Of a stretch of 64,000 nt of DNA, positions 17,066 to 23,931 are shown piece after piece; positions within the stretch are counted from its first letter, which is position 1; every line of letters begins with the position of its first letter. This DNA comes from Sphingomonas sp. BT-65. GTDB taxonomy: Bacteria > Pseudomonadota > Alphaproteobacteria > Sphingomonadales > Sphingomonadaceae. The position numbers and the translations under genes were made by a program. The stretch spans positions 186,001-250,000 of the forward strand of contig NZ_JAPCIA010000001.1 in the NCBI RefSeq assembly GCF_026107375.2, in the 5' to 3' direction. Under the pieces are notes generated by a model, which was not told the origin of the DNA, made no database searches, and saw nothing but the letters and a program-made list of their open reading frames with translations.

Positions 17066-17134
17066 GCCGTCCTCCCCACGTTGCCTGCCGCAATCTATCC
17101 CAGAGGGGGCGCGGGCACAAGCAACGGGCAGGTC

Positions 17135-17542
17135 TCAGCCGGCGTAGCGTTCCGCGGTGGCGCGGATCAGCGCGATCATGTTGGGAATGCCCTGGGTGCG
17201 GTTCGAGCTCAGCTGGTTGCGCAGGTCGAACGGCGTAAGTGCGCCGGCGATGTCGGTGGCGAGGATGTCGGCCGGGCTGCGGTCCTGCACCGCCAGCAGG
17301 ATCAGCGCGATGATCCCCTTGGTGATCGCGGCGTTGCTGTCCGCCAGAAAGTGCAGCGCGCCATCCTCACGCACGGTCGGATAGACCCACACCGCCGCCG
17401 AGCAGCCGCGCACCAGCGTCGCATCGGTCTTGAGCGCGTCGGGCATCGGCTCGAGCGCACGGCCGAGATCGATCAGCAGGCGATAACGGTCGTCGGCGTC
17501 GAGGAACGCATATTCGTTCTGAACTTCGGCAAAGCTGAACAT
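17135..17542 (-). CDS. sufE: SufE cysteine-desulfuration protein
   Basis: A 135-residue SufE homologue. It accepts persulfide sulfur from the cysteine desulfurase SufS on a conserved cysteine (LVRGCSAAVWV) and passes it on for Fe-S cluster assembly. The C-terminal helices (DLRNQLSSNRTQGIPNM) also match the family. The ATG at 17542 starts the conserved FSFAEVQNEYAFL; a longer reading to 17590 is not conserved-looking. It stands alone here, away from the suf operon, as is common in sphingomonads. Confidence 0.93.
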   Translation of the reverse strand: MFSFAEVQNEYAFLDADDRYRLLIDLGRALEPMPDALKTDATLVRGCSAAVWVYPTVREDGALHFLADSNAAITKGIIALILLAVQDRSPADILATDIAGALTPFDLRNQLSSNRTQGIPNMIALIRATAERYAG

Positions 17543-17609
17543 GGCCGCGCCTATAGCGGGGTTGCGCCGCCGCGCCAGCCCGGCATTCATGCGGCGGCGG
17601 TGCCCGGAC

Positions 17610-17638
17610 GGGAGCGGCCCCGATTGGCGACCGCTCCC
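17610..17638 (-). terminator. GC-rich hairpin downstream of the psp gene set
   Basis: GGGAGCGG and CCGCTCCC form an 8-bp stem with a 13-nt loop, ~60 nt after the last small psp gene. No T-tract follows, so it may be a processing or stability hairpin rather than a true intrinsic terminator. Confidence 0.35.
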
Positions 17639-17695
17639 GGGGTGCGCCGCGATCCGCCGGATCTCCCGTCCCGGTGGCGCAGCGCACGGATCCCT

Positions 17696-17941
17696 TTAGA
17701 GATCGACGCCGGCGGCGATCGCTTCGAGCTTGCGGATGCGTTCCTTGAGATCGGCGATCTCGATCCGCGCACCGGCGCTGCTCGGCGCCGGCTGGTGGCC
17801 GTCGCCGGCACGCGCCAGGCTCAGCTCCTGCCGCTTGAGCGCCAGCCAGCCGCGCCAGCCGGCCAGGCCCGCCGCGGTGACCATGCCCAGACCGGCCAGC
17901 GCCGCGGTCGCCATGATCAGGTAGAAATTGGGATCACTCAT
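17696..17941 (-). CDS. Small membrane protein of the expanded psp cluster (member 6)
   Basis: An 81-residue protein with one N-terminal membrane helix (NFYLIMATAALAGLGMVTAAGL), a basic Trp-rich turn (GWRGWLALKRQEL) and a C-terminal helix with ADLKERIRKLEAIAAG. The last part is a shortened version of the coiled-coil motif shared by its neighbours (L-x-x-R-[IV]-x-x-[IVL]-E-R-I). The start at 17941 (MSDPNFY) is preferred over an ATG four codons upstream. It is the last gene of the leftward psp group. No specific function is known. Confidence 0.6.
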   Translation of the reverse strand: MSDPNFYLIMATAALAGLGMVTAAGLAGWRGWLALKRQELSLARAGDGHQPAPSSAGARIEIADLKERIRKLEAIAAGVDL

Positions 17942-17984
17942 CACGCCCTCCATCAGACGCGTTTCGCTTCGGTCGTTGCGCCGG

Positions 17985-18254
17985 TCAGTTCCGGCCGTCG
18001 CGCAGCTTCTCGATCTCGCGGTCGAGGTTGCTGACGCTGTGATTGTCGGTGATCACCCGCTCGAGAACCGCGATGCGTTCCTTGAGCGTGCGCACCTCCT
18101 CCTGCAGGCGGCGGGCCTCGGCCGCATTCGCGCCGGTATCGACGCTGGTCTCGTTGCCCCACTTATCCCGCCGGATGCCCATCTTCGCGCGGACGATGCC
18201 GCCGATGGTCACGACCAGGACGATCCCGATCACCATCTCAAACGGACCCATCAT
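17985..18254 (-). CDS. Small membrane protein of the expanded psp cluster (member 5)
   Basis: An 89-residue protein: one membrane helix (residues ~7-22), a basic stretch (AKMGIRRDKWG) and a C-terminal coiled coil. The coiled coil contains LKERIAVLERVITD, a short spacer and LDREIEKLRDG, nearly the same pattern as in the proteins at 18455, 18740 and 19084. The topology resembles PspB (membrane helix, then cytoplasmic leucine-zipper-like helix). The role is unproven; being in the sigma-54/PspF transcript suggests envelope stress. Confidence 0.7.
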   Translation of the reverse strand: MMGPFEMVIGIVLVVTIGGIVRAKMGIRRDKWGNETSVDTGANAAEARRLQEEVRTLKERIAVLERVITDNHSVSNLDREIEKLRDGRN

Positions 18255-18296
18255 CTAGCCTCCTGCTCAAATCTGCCCGCTTGCGGGCGTGTCGTT

Positions 18297-18425
18297 TCAG
18301 TTCGCCGCTTCCGCCTGCTCGCGCGCCAGTTTCTCGGCGCGGCGAACGGGGCGGTCGCGCATCTCGGAGAGGGTGACGCCGATCGCGCCGATCACTCCCA
18401 GCACCGCGAAGAACCCGATCAACAT
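18297..18425 (-). CDS. 42-residue membrane peptide of the psp cluster (member 4)
   Basis: A very short protein made of one hydrophobic helix (MLIGFFAVLGVIGAIGVTL) and a charged tail (EMRDRPVRRAEKLAREQAE). It lacks the coiled-coil motif of its neighbours. Spacing (29 nt to the previous stop, 42 nt to the next start) and direction fit the transcript. The frame could in principle be chance, but codon use and the helix-plus-tail layout support a real gene. Confidence 0.55.
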   Translation of the reverse strand: MLIGFFAVLGVIGAIGVTLSEMRDRPVRRAEKLAREQAEAAN

Positions 18426-18454
18426 TGCTCTTACTCCCGTTACACAGGGTTGGT

Positions 18455-18727
18455 TCAGTTTACCGGCCGCTCGTCGCGCAGCCGTTCGATCTCGTCGGAA
18501 AGGTCGAGACCCTTGTCGGTCGCGATCCGCTCCAGCACCCGCACCCGCTGCTCCAGCCGCTCGGTATGCGCCGCATATTGCGCGGCCTTCTCGGCGGTCT
18601 GGGCGTTGAGCGCCGCGGTCATCTTTTCCTTGTGTTTCAGCCAGCGCTCGAAGGCTGCGAAGCCGATCCCGCCGATCACCGGGATACCCACCACGATCAT
18701 GAAGAAGATGAGCACACTGGTCGGCAT
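18455..18727 (-). CDS. Small membrane protein of the expanded psp cluster (member 3)
   Basis: A 90-residue PspB-like protein: membrane helix at ~4-26 (SVLIFFMIVVGIPVIGGIGF), a basic segment (FERWLKHKEKM) and a C-terminal coiled coil with LEQRVRVLERIATD, a short spacer and LSDEIERLRDE. The second half is a close sequence relative of the tails of the neighbouring proteins and of the PspC tail at 19404. It probably sits in the inner membrane with a cytoplasmic coiled coil able to pair with PspA, PspB or PspC. That interaction is inference. Confidence 0.72.
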   Translation of the reverse strand: MPTSVLIFFMIVVGIPVIGGIGFAAFERWLKHKEKMTAALNAQTAEKAAQYAAHTERLEQRVRVLERIATDKGLDLSDEIERLRDERPVN

Positions 18728-18739
18728 GTCCTGGTCCTC

Positions 18740-19060
18740 TCAGTTCTTGGTCACGCGGAGCGCTTCGATCTCGCGATCCAGCGCCACGCTGCCGTCGGTC
18801 ACGATCCGCTCCACATTCGCGAGGCGGTCCTTGATCGAACCGAGTTCGGCGCGGAGCTGGGCGTTCTCCTGGCTCAGCAGCTTGATCCGCTCCATCGCCT
18901 CTTCGTTCTTGCGCGGATAGATCGCCTGGCCCCAGGCCCCGTCGAGCGGATAGCCGTTCTTGATTCGCAGCCAGGTGGTGAACATCCATGCGATCATTCC
19001 GGCGACGCCGACGATCGCGATGACCGGGGCGATCGTGCCGAAGATCTGAACCTTTTCCAT
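18740..19060 (-). CDS. Small membrane protein of the expanded psp cluster (member 2)
   Basis: A 106-residue protein. The membrane helix spans ~8-30 (IAPVIAIVGVAGMIAWMF). A segment RIKNGYPLDGAWG closely resembles RARHGYPVENEWSG in the next gene upstream, so the two are clear paralogues. The tail contains ENAQLRAELGSIKDRLANVERIVTD and LDREIEALR. Start ATG 19060 precedes the membrane helix. In line and closely spaced with the psp genes. Confidence 0.75.
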   Translation of the reverse strand: MEKVQIFGTIAPVIAIVGVAGMIAWMFTTWLRIKNGYPLDGAWGQAIYPRKNEEAMERIKLLSQENAQLRAELGSIKDRLANVERIVTDGSVALDREIEALRVTKN

Positions 19061-19083
19061 CGTCTCTGTTCCTGTCCTGTCGT

Positions 19084-19374
19084 TCAGCGCAGCGAGTCGA
19101 TCTCGCGGGCGGTGCGTTCGGCGGGATCGGTGGCGATGCGCTCGAGCACCGCGATCCGCTCCTCCAGCCGGCCGATCTGGCCCGTCAGCCGCTCGTTCTC
19201 GCTGGTCAGCAGCTCGATCTTGCGTTCCGCGGCGGGATCGGCCTTGCCGGTCATGCCGCTCCATTCATTCTCCACCGGGTAGCCGTGCCGGGCACGGATC
19301 CAGGTCGAGGCGATCCAGCCGAAGGTCGAGATCGCGATGATCGCGATGACGAAACCCGGTCCACCCCAGTTCAT
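19084..19374 (-). CDS. Small membrane protein of the expanded psp cluster (member 1)
   Basis: A 96-residue protein with a membrane helix (residues ~6-24, FVIAIIAISTFGWIA), the RARHGYPVENEW segment shared with its downstream paralogue, and a coiled coil SENERLTGQIGRLEERIAVLERIATD followed by AREIDSLR (quoted here in two parts of the same tail). The start is ATG 19374 with AGGAGG just upstream. It follows pspC after 29 nt. The pattern of helix plus leucine-zipper-like tail is that of PspB, but length and sequence differ enough that I do not call it pspB. Confidence 0.75.
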   Translation of the reverse strand: MNWGGPGFVIAIIAISTFGWIASTWIRARHGYPVENEWSGMTGKADPAAERKIELLTSENERLTGQIGRLEERIAVLERIATDPAERTAREIDSLR

Positions 19375-19403
19375 AACTATGCCCTCCTGTTGAACGCCGC
19401 GCC

Positions 19404-19781
19404 TCAGCGCAGGCGCTCGATCTCGTCGGCGAGCTGCGTGTTGCGGCTCGTGTAGAAGGTTTCGATGTCGGCCATGCGGCGATCGATCTCGCGCAGCTTG
19501 GAGCGGACCTCCTGGGTCGAGCGGCGCGGGTTGGCGCGCACGCCCTGCCAGAACTTGCGGTCCTCGTCGTTGTGGTAGAGCCCGATCGGCTTCTGCGACG
19601 TGACCATCGCCAGGCCGAGATAGACGAAGAACATCAGCGGGAAGGTGAGGAAGAAGAGGACCAGGAACCCCAGGCGGATCCAGAGCGGGTCGACCCCGGT
19701 ATATTCGCCGAGCCCCTCGCAGACGCCCAGCCACTTGCCGTTGATCTTGTCGCGGTAGAGTTGTGTGCGGCTTGCAGACAT
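19404..19781 (-). CDS. pspC: Phage shock protein C
   Basis: A 125-residue PspC protein. The PspC domain (RDKINGKWLGVCEGLGEY, then VDPLWIRLGFLVLFF) occupies the first ~60 residues with two membrane-spanning stretches. The remaining ~60 residues are cytoplasmic and end in LREIDRRMADIETFYTS and LADEIERLR, the same closing motif as in the small proteins downstream. PspC senses inner-membrane stress and recruits PspA through PspB. Start ATG 19781 overlaps the pspB stop. Order psp(46 aa)-A-B-C is as expected apart from the leading peptide. Confidence 0.93.
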   Translation of the reverse strand: MSASRTQLYRDKINGKWLGVCEGLGEYTGVDPLWIRLGFLVLFFLTFPLMFFVYLGLAMVTSQKPIGLYHNDEDRKFWQGVRANPRRSTQEVRSKLREIDRRMADIETFYTSRNTQLADEIERLR

Positions 19782-19782
19782 C

Positions 19783-20064
19783 TCAGTTCCTCCGTGTGCG
19801 TTCGTAGTCGGGAAGCTCGCGGATCGGGGGCAGCTCGGGCCCACGCACGCGGAACTCCGGATTGTCGGCGGCGATGATCCGCTCGATCGTCTGCAGGCGG
19901 TCCTCCAGGCGGCGGGCCGTATAGTGCAGCTCGTCGAGCAAATTCTCGTCCTCGCCGGTCAGCGTCTTCGCCTGCTTCCACTTGGTGACATAATGCAGGA
20001 TCACCCAGGGCATCCCGATGAAGAGCATGCCGACGACGATGAACGCCATGAAAACGTCTTCCAT
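19783..20064 (-). CDS. pspB: Phage shock protein B
   Basis: A 93-residue PspB: N-terminal inner-membrane helix (FMAFIVVGMLFIGMPWVIL), HYVTKWKQAK, then a leucine-zipper-like helix (ENLLDELHYTARRLEDRLQT, IERIIAAD). The C-terminal ~20 residues are a polar extension beyond E. coli length. PspB works with PspC to release PspF from PspA. It starts 4 nt after the pspA stop codon and ends next to the pspC start. Confidence 0.9.
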   Translation of the reverse strand: MEDVFMAFIVVGMLFIGMPWVILHYVTKWKQAKTLTGEDENLLDELHYTARRLEDRLQTIERIIAADNPEFRVRGPELPPIRELPDYERTRRN

Positions 20065-20068
20065 CGTC

Positions 20069-20737
20069 TCAGCCCTCCTTGTTCAGGCGCGCCTTGAGCG
20101 CGGCCAGCTCGGCATCGACCTTCTCGGCCGACTGGAGCTCGGCGATCTCCTCCTCCAGCGTCTTCTTGGGCGCGCCCAGCGCCAGCGCGTCGGCGCGGCC
20201 CTCGGCGAAGTCGACCCGGCGCTCGAGCAGGTCGAAGCGGCTGAACGCCTCGCTCACCTTCGAGCCGTTGGTCATCTCGCGCAGCTTGACGCGGTTGTTG
20301 GCGCTTTCCAGGCGGGTCATGATCGCGTTCTGGCGGGCGCGGGCGTCGCGCAGCTTGGTCTGCAGCTTGGCGATATCCTCTTCCGAGGCGCGCAGCGCAT
20401 CGTCGAGCACATGGATCTCGGCGTTGAGCTGATCGCACATGTCGGCCGCCTTCTGGCGCTCGACCAGCGCCGCCTTGGCCAGGTCCTCGCGCTCCTTCGA
20501 AAGGGCCAGCTCGGCCTTCTCGGTCCAGCTCGCCTGCAGGTTCTCCAGCTTCGCGATATGGCGCCGCATCTCCTTCTGGTCGGCGATCGTGCGCGCCGCG
20601 CTGGCGCGGACCTCGACCAGGGTCTCCTCCATTTCGAGGATGATCATGCGGATCATCTTCGCCGGGTCTTCCGCCTTGTCGAGAAGGTCGGTCATGTTGG
20701 CGGCGATGATGTCGCGGGTGCGAGAGAAAATGCCCAT
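20069..20737 (-). CDS. pspA: Phage shock protein A
   Basis: A 222-residue PspA/IM30 (ESCRT-III-like) protein. It begins MGIFSRTRDIIAANMTDLL, with the N-terminal amphipathic helix and the conserved LDKAEDPAKMIRMII segment, followed by a long coiled-coil rod. It binds stressed inner membrane and, when free, inhibits PspF. The start at 20737 is set by the conserved N-terminus. It follows a 46-aa peptide gene and a strong hairpin (20766-20799) in the same transcript. Confidence 0.96.
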   Translation of the reverse strand: MGIFSRTRDIIAANMTDLLDKAEDPAKMIRMIILEMEETLVEVRASAARTIADQKEMRRHIAKLENLQASWTEKAELALSKEREDLAKAALVERQKAADMCDQLNAEIHVLDDALRASEEDIAKLQTKLRDARARQNAIMTRLESANNRVKLREMTNGSKVSEAFSRFDLLERRVDFAEGRADALALGAPKKTLEEEIAELQSAEKVDAELAALKARLNKEG

Positions 20738-20765
20738 CTTCAACTTGCTCCTTGGAAACTTCGTG

Positions 20766-20799
20766 CCGCCGGGCGGGCTAGGGGGTACCCGCCCGGCGG
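20766..20799 (-). promoter_or_regulatory. Perfect 12-bp hairpin between the 46-aa peptide gene and pspA
   Basis: CCGCCGGGCGGG and CCCGCCCGGCGG pair perfectly around a 10-nt loop. No T-run follows, so partial termination or mRNA processing that sets the ratio of peptide to pspA is more likely than full termination. Confidence 0.5.
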
Positions 20800-20805
20800 G
20801 ACCGC

Positions 20806-20946
20806 TCAGGCAATTGCCCGAGTGGAAACTTCTGCCGTCGCGGTGGCGGCGGGGCCGACCACGCTGGCGAGGCAGGTGGTGCTCACGACCAGGGTGCAGG
20901 TGATCGCCGCCAGCGTGGTGCGAAAGCTGTTGTTGCCCTTGTACAT
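20806..20946 (-). CDS. 46-residue exported peptide, first gene of the psp transcript
   Basis: Begins MYKGNNSFRTTLAA and continues as a signal-peptide-like hydrophobic stretch (CTLVVSTTCLASVV) with an Ala/Thr-rich end (GPAATATAEVSTRAIA). The start has AGGGA upstream. It lies 60-70 nt downstream of the predicted sigma-54 promoter, so it is the first reading frame of the psp mRNA. I infer export or membrane insertion. Function is unknown; an envelope-stress sensor or leader role is speculative. Confidence 0.65.
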   Translation of the reverse strand: MYKGNNSFRTTLAAITCTLVVSTTCLASVVGPAATATAEVSTRAIA

Positions 20947-21005
20947 GTCGTTTCGTCCCTCTGATCTCGTATCTGGTTGCCGCCCGATGCGGCATGCCAG
21001 GAATA

Positions 21006-21023
21006 TTGCAGGGGGCGTGCCAA
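21006..21023 (-). promoter_or_regulatory. Sigma-54 promoter of the psp operon
   Basis: On the minus strand TTGGCACG (21023-21016), four C residues, then CTGCAA: the -24 GG and -12 GC dinucleotides are exactly 10 nt apart, matching the sigma-54 consensus. Transcription would start near 20995 and run through the 46-aa peptide gene into pspA. The pspF start is 100 bp away on the other strand, leaving room for PspF binding sites. Confidence 0.85.
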
Positions 21024-21123
21024 TTTCAGTCAGCCGCGGAAATCCGCCATTTTTATCGTGTTTCAGCCGCCGCGCGAAATGCAGACTTGCCAAGTGTTGG
21101 GAAAATACGCCAAAGCTTCGGAC

Positions 21124-22158
21124 ATGGAACGCGCAACCCAGGTCATCGGTCAATCCGGCGCCTTTCTCGACGCACTCGAGCTCGCCTCGCGCGCGGCGGC
21201 GCTCGACCGTCCGGTGCTGGTGATCGGCGAACGCGGCACCGGCAAGGAGCTGGTCGCCGAGCGTCTCCACCGCCTGTCGCCGCGCTGGGACCAGCCGCTC
21301 GTCATCATGAACTGCGCCGCGCTGCCCGAGACGCTGATCGAGGCCGAGCTGTTCGGCCATGAGGCGGGCTCCTTTACGGGGGCCGCCAAGTCGCGCGCCG
21401 GCCGGTTCGAGGAGGCCGATGGCGGCACGCTATTCCTCGACGAACTCGGCACGCTTTCGATGGCGGCACAGGACCGGCTGCTGCGCGCGGTCGAATATGG
21501 CGAGATCACGCGGATCGGTGCGTCCAGGCCGATCCAGGTCGATGTCCGTATCGTCGCCGCGACCAACGAGCATCTGCCCGAACGGGTCGAGCAGGGAAGC
21601 TTCCGCGCCGACTTGCTCGACCGGCTGAGCTTCGAGGTGGTGACGCTGCCCCCGCTGCGTGCGCGCGCCGGCGACATCCTGGTGCTCGCCGAGTTCTTCG
21701 GACGGCGCATGTCGTCGGAGATCGGCCGCGACTGGGAGGGGTTCGGCCCGACCGCGCTCGATGCGCTCACCGACTATAGCTGGCCCGGCAATGTCCGCGA
21801 GTTGCGCAACGTCGTCGAGCGCGCGGTCTATCGCTGGGACCGGCACGGGCCGGTCGACGCGATCCAGATCGACCCCTTCGCCTCGCCCTATCGCCCCAAG
21901 CCGATGCCGCACGGCATCCCGGGCAACGCTGCCCCGGTCCAGCTCGTCACCGAGGAGCCCGGCCCGCTGCCGCGCCGCGACGACGATCTCTCGGGCGACT
22001 TCAAGAGTCGCGTCACCCGCTTCGAGCGCGAGCTGTTGAGCCGCGCGCTGTCCGAGAACCGTTTCAACCAGCGCGCCACCGCCGAGGCGCTGGGCCTCAG
22101 CTACGACCAGCTCCGCCACGCGCTCAAGCGTCACGAACTGCTGAACGCCGGCGGCTAA
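21124..22158 (+). CDS. pspF: PspF, sigma-54-dependent transcription activator
   Basis: A 344-residue bacterial enhancer-binding protein lacking a receiver domain, as PspF does. Walker A (GERGTGKE, about residue 37), Walker B ([10 protein letters not shown]), and a C-terminal Fis-type helix-turn-helix ([20 protein letters not shown]) are present. The sigma-54 contact loop reads GSFTGA instead of the usual GAFTGA. The start ATG 21124 matches the short N-terminus of the family. It is divergent from the psp operon, with a sigma-54 promoter in between, so autogenous control with PspA as inhibitor is expected. Confidence 0.94.
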   Translation: MERATQVIGQSGAFLDALELASRAAALDRPVLVIGERGTGKELVAERLHRLSPRWDQPLVIMNCAALPETLIEAELFGHEAGSFTGAAKSRAGRFEEADGGTLFLDELGTLSMAAQDRLLRAVEYGEITRIGASRPIQVDVRIVAATNEHLPERVEQGSFRADLLDRLSFEVVTLPPLRARAGDILVLAEFFGRRMSSEIGRDWEGFGPTALDALTDYSWPGNVRELRNVVERAVYRWDRHGPVDAIQIDPFASPYRPKPMPHGIPGNAAPVQLVTEEPGPLPRRDDDLSGDFKSRVTRFERELLSRALSENRFNQRATAEALGLSYDQLRHALKRHELLNAGG

Positions 22159-22183
22159 GTCGGCCCTCAACACGCTTCTTCAG

Positions 22184-22287
22184 CCGTCACCCCAGCCTTG
22201 GGGCCCACCGGGAGGCGGGCGCTGCACAAGAGGATCTAGGTCAAGCGGTGCGGCACCGTGGACCCCGGCACAGGGCCGGGGTGACGG
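22184..22287. repeat. REP-like palindromic repeat, degenerate copy
   Basis: The left end (CCGTCACCCCAGCC) and right end (GGCCGGGGTGACGG) are inverted copies of the same CGTCACCCC-type motif found in the palindrome at 26557-26637. The inner arms have diverged. Such palindromes are dispersed in many alphaproteobacterial genomes. Confidence 0.55.
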
Positions 22288-22348
22288 ATCGTATCGGGTC
22301 AATTCTCAGCCATTGCCAGCGCCGCCACCCAACGCCTATCGGCCGCGG

Positions 22349-23128
22349 ATGGAACTTACCGCCGAAATCCTCGCCTTCCTGATCGCGATCGCCTTTATCT
22401 CGGGCACGATCGACGCGATGGCGGGTGGTGGCGGGCTGCTCACTATCCCCGCGCTGATGGCGGTGGGCGTGCCACCGGTCGCGGCGCTCGCCACCAACAA
22501 GCTGCAGAGCAGCTTCGGCACCGCCTCGGCCTGCATCGCCTATTGGCGCGGCGGGCATATCGATCTCGCCCGCTTCGCGATCCCCGCTGCCGGCGCGTTC
22601 CTCGGCTCGGCCGCGGGCGCCTTCACCGTCCAGCATGTCGATCCGACCTTCCTCACGGCCTTCGTGCCGGTGCTGCTGATCCTGATGGCGCTCTATTTCC
22701 TGCTCGCCCCGCCGATGAGCGACGTCGACCGCGTCGCACGGCTTGGCCGCTTCGGGCTCACCGCGGTCGCGATGGTGCTCGGCTTCTATGACGGCTTCTT
22801 CGGTCCGGGCGCGGGGTCGTTCCTCACGACGATGATGGTCGCGCTCGCCGGGCTCGGGCTGGTCCGGGCGATCGCCAATGCCAAGTTCCTGAACTTCGCC
22901 ACCAATGTCGCCGGTCTGCTGGCGATGATCGCGGGCGGCAAGGTGTTGTGGCTGCTCGGCCTCAGCATGGCCGCGGCCAACATCGTCGGCAACCAGATCG
23001 GCGCGCGCCTCGCGATGCGCTTCGGGGGCAGGGGGGTGCGTCCGCTGCTCGTGCTGATGTCGGTCGCGCTGACCGTCAAGCTGCTCGCCGACCCGGCCAA
23101 TCCAGTGTGGGAGCTGCTCCCGCACTGA
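22349..23128 (+). CDS. TSUP-family (TauE/SafE) membrane permease
   Basis: A 259-residue inner-membrane protein with about eight hydrophobic segments and the two repeated halves of the TauE/SafE family (GTIDAMAGGGGLLTIPAL in the first, GFYDGFFGPGAGSFL in the second). Members export or import sulfonates, sulfite or other small organic anions; the substrate here is unknown. ATG 22349 begins the conserved N-terminal helix; an earlier in-frame start at 22313 is inside the REP-like region's flank and less likely. It appears to be transcribed alone. Confidence 0.88.
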   Translation: MELTAEILAFLIAIAFISGTIDAMAGGGGLLTIPALMAVGVPPVAALATNKLQSSFGTASACIAYWRGGHIDLARFAIPAAGAFLGSAAGAFTVQHVDPTFLTAFVPVLLILMALYFLLAPPMSDVDRVARLGRFGLTAVAMVLGFYDGFFGPGAGSFLTTMMVALAGLGLVRAIANAKFLNFATNVAGLLAMIAGGKVLWLLGLSMAAANIVGNQIGARLAMRFGGRGVRPLLVLMSVALTVKLLADPANPVWELLPH

Positions 23129-23222
23129 TCGCCCATTTCGATCGCGTCACGAGAAAAATTTGTGCGGCGAAGCTCCGGCTGATGCGTTAGGCGGGCGCGA
23201 CACCAGAAAATGGAGGGTAAAG

Positions 23223-23837
23223 ATGGCTTTCGAACTTCCCACGCTGCCTTACGCCAAGGACGCGCTCGCGCCGACCATCTCGGCCGAGACGCTCGATTTC
23301 CACTATGGCAAGCACCACAAGGCCTATGTCGACAAGACCAACGGCTTCGTCGCCGACAAGGGGCTGGAGGGGAAGAAGCTCTCCGAGGTGATCCGCCACG
23401 CCAAGGAAACCGGCGACAAGGCGCTGTTCAACAACTCGGCGCAGATCTGGAACCACAGCTTCTACTGGTTCGGCCTGACCCCCGAGCCCAAGGAGCCCGC
23501 CGGCAAGCTCGCCGAGCTGATTGAGAAGAATTTCGGCTCGAAGGAAGAGTTGGTGAAGAAGCTGATCGCCGAGGCGACCAACCACTTCTCCAACGGCTGG
23601 GGCTGGCTGGTGCTGGACGGCGACGAGATCAAGGTGACCTCGCTCCACGACGCCGACACGCCGGTGGTCTATGACTACAAGCCGCTGCTGACGATCGATG
23701 TGTGGGAGCATGCCTACTACATCGACTACCGCAACGCGCGCCCGGGTTATCTCGAGGCGATCACCAAGATCATCGACTGGGATTTCGTCGCCGCCAACCT
23801 CGACGGCGAGGGCGTCAGCCGGGCCGATCAAGGCTGA
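23223..23837 (+). CDS. sodB: Superoxide dismutase, Fe/Mn type
   Basis: A 204-residue cytoplasmic superoxide dismutase. The four metal ligands are visible: His27 (DFHYGKHH), the His in WNHSFYW, and Asp and His in DVWEHAYY. It has no signal peptide. Iron rather than manganese is suggested by similarity to SodB, but metal choice cannot be settled from sequence. Start 23223 follows GGAGGG. A strong terminator follows at 23873. Confidence 0.96.
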   Translation: MAFELPTLPYAKDALAPTISAETLDFHYGKHHKAYVDKTNGFVADKGLEGKKLSEVIRHAKETGDKALFNNSAQIWNHSFYWFGLTPEPKEPAGKLAELIEKNFGSKEELVKKLIAEATNHFSNGWGWLVLDGDEIKVTSLHDADTPVVYDYKPLLTIDVWEHAYYIDYRNARPGYLEAITKIIDWDFVAANLDGEGVSRADQG

Positions 23838-23872
23838 ACCGGGCGCTGGATATTGTCCTGGACGGGACAGGG

Positions 23873-23903
23873 AAGGGCCGGGGCATTGCTCCGGCCCTTT
23901 CTG
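23873..23903 (+). terminator. Intrinsic terminator after sodB
   Basis: AAGGGCCGG and CCGGCCCTT form a 9-bp GC-rich stem followed by TTCT. It lies 35 nt after the sodB stop and could also serve the convergent gene at 23932. Confidence 0.75.
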
Positions 23904-23931
23904 CTTGGGATCCTCCGCGACGGTCGCGCGA

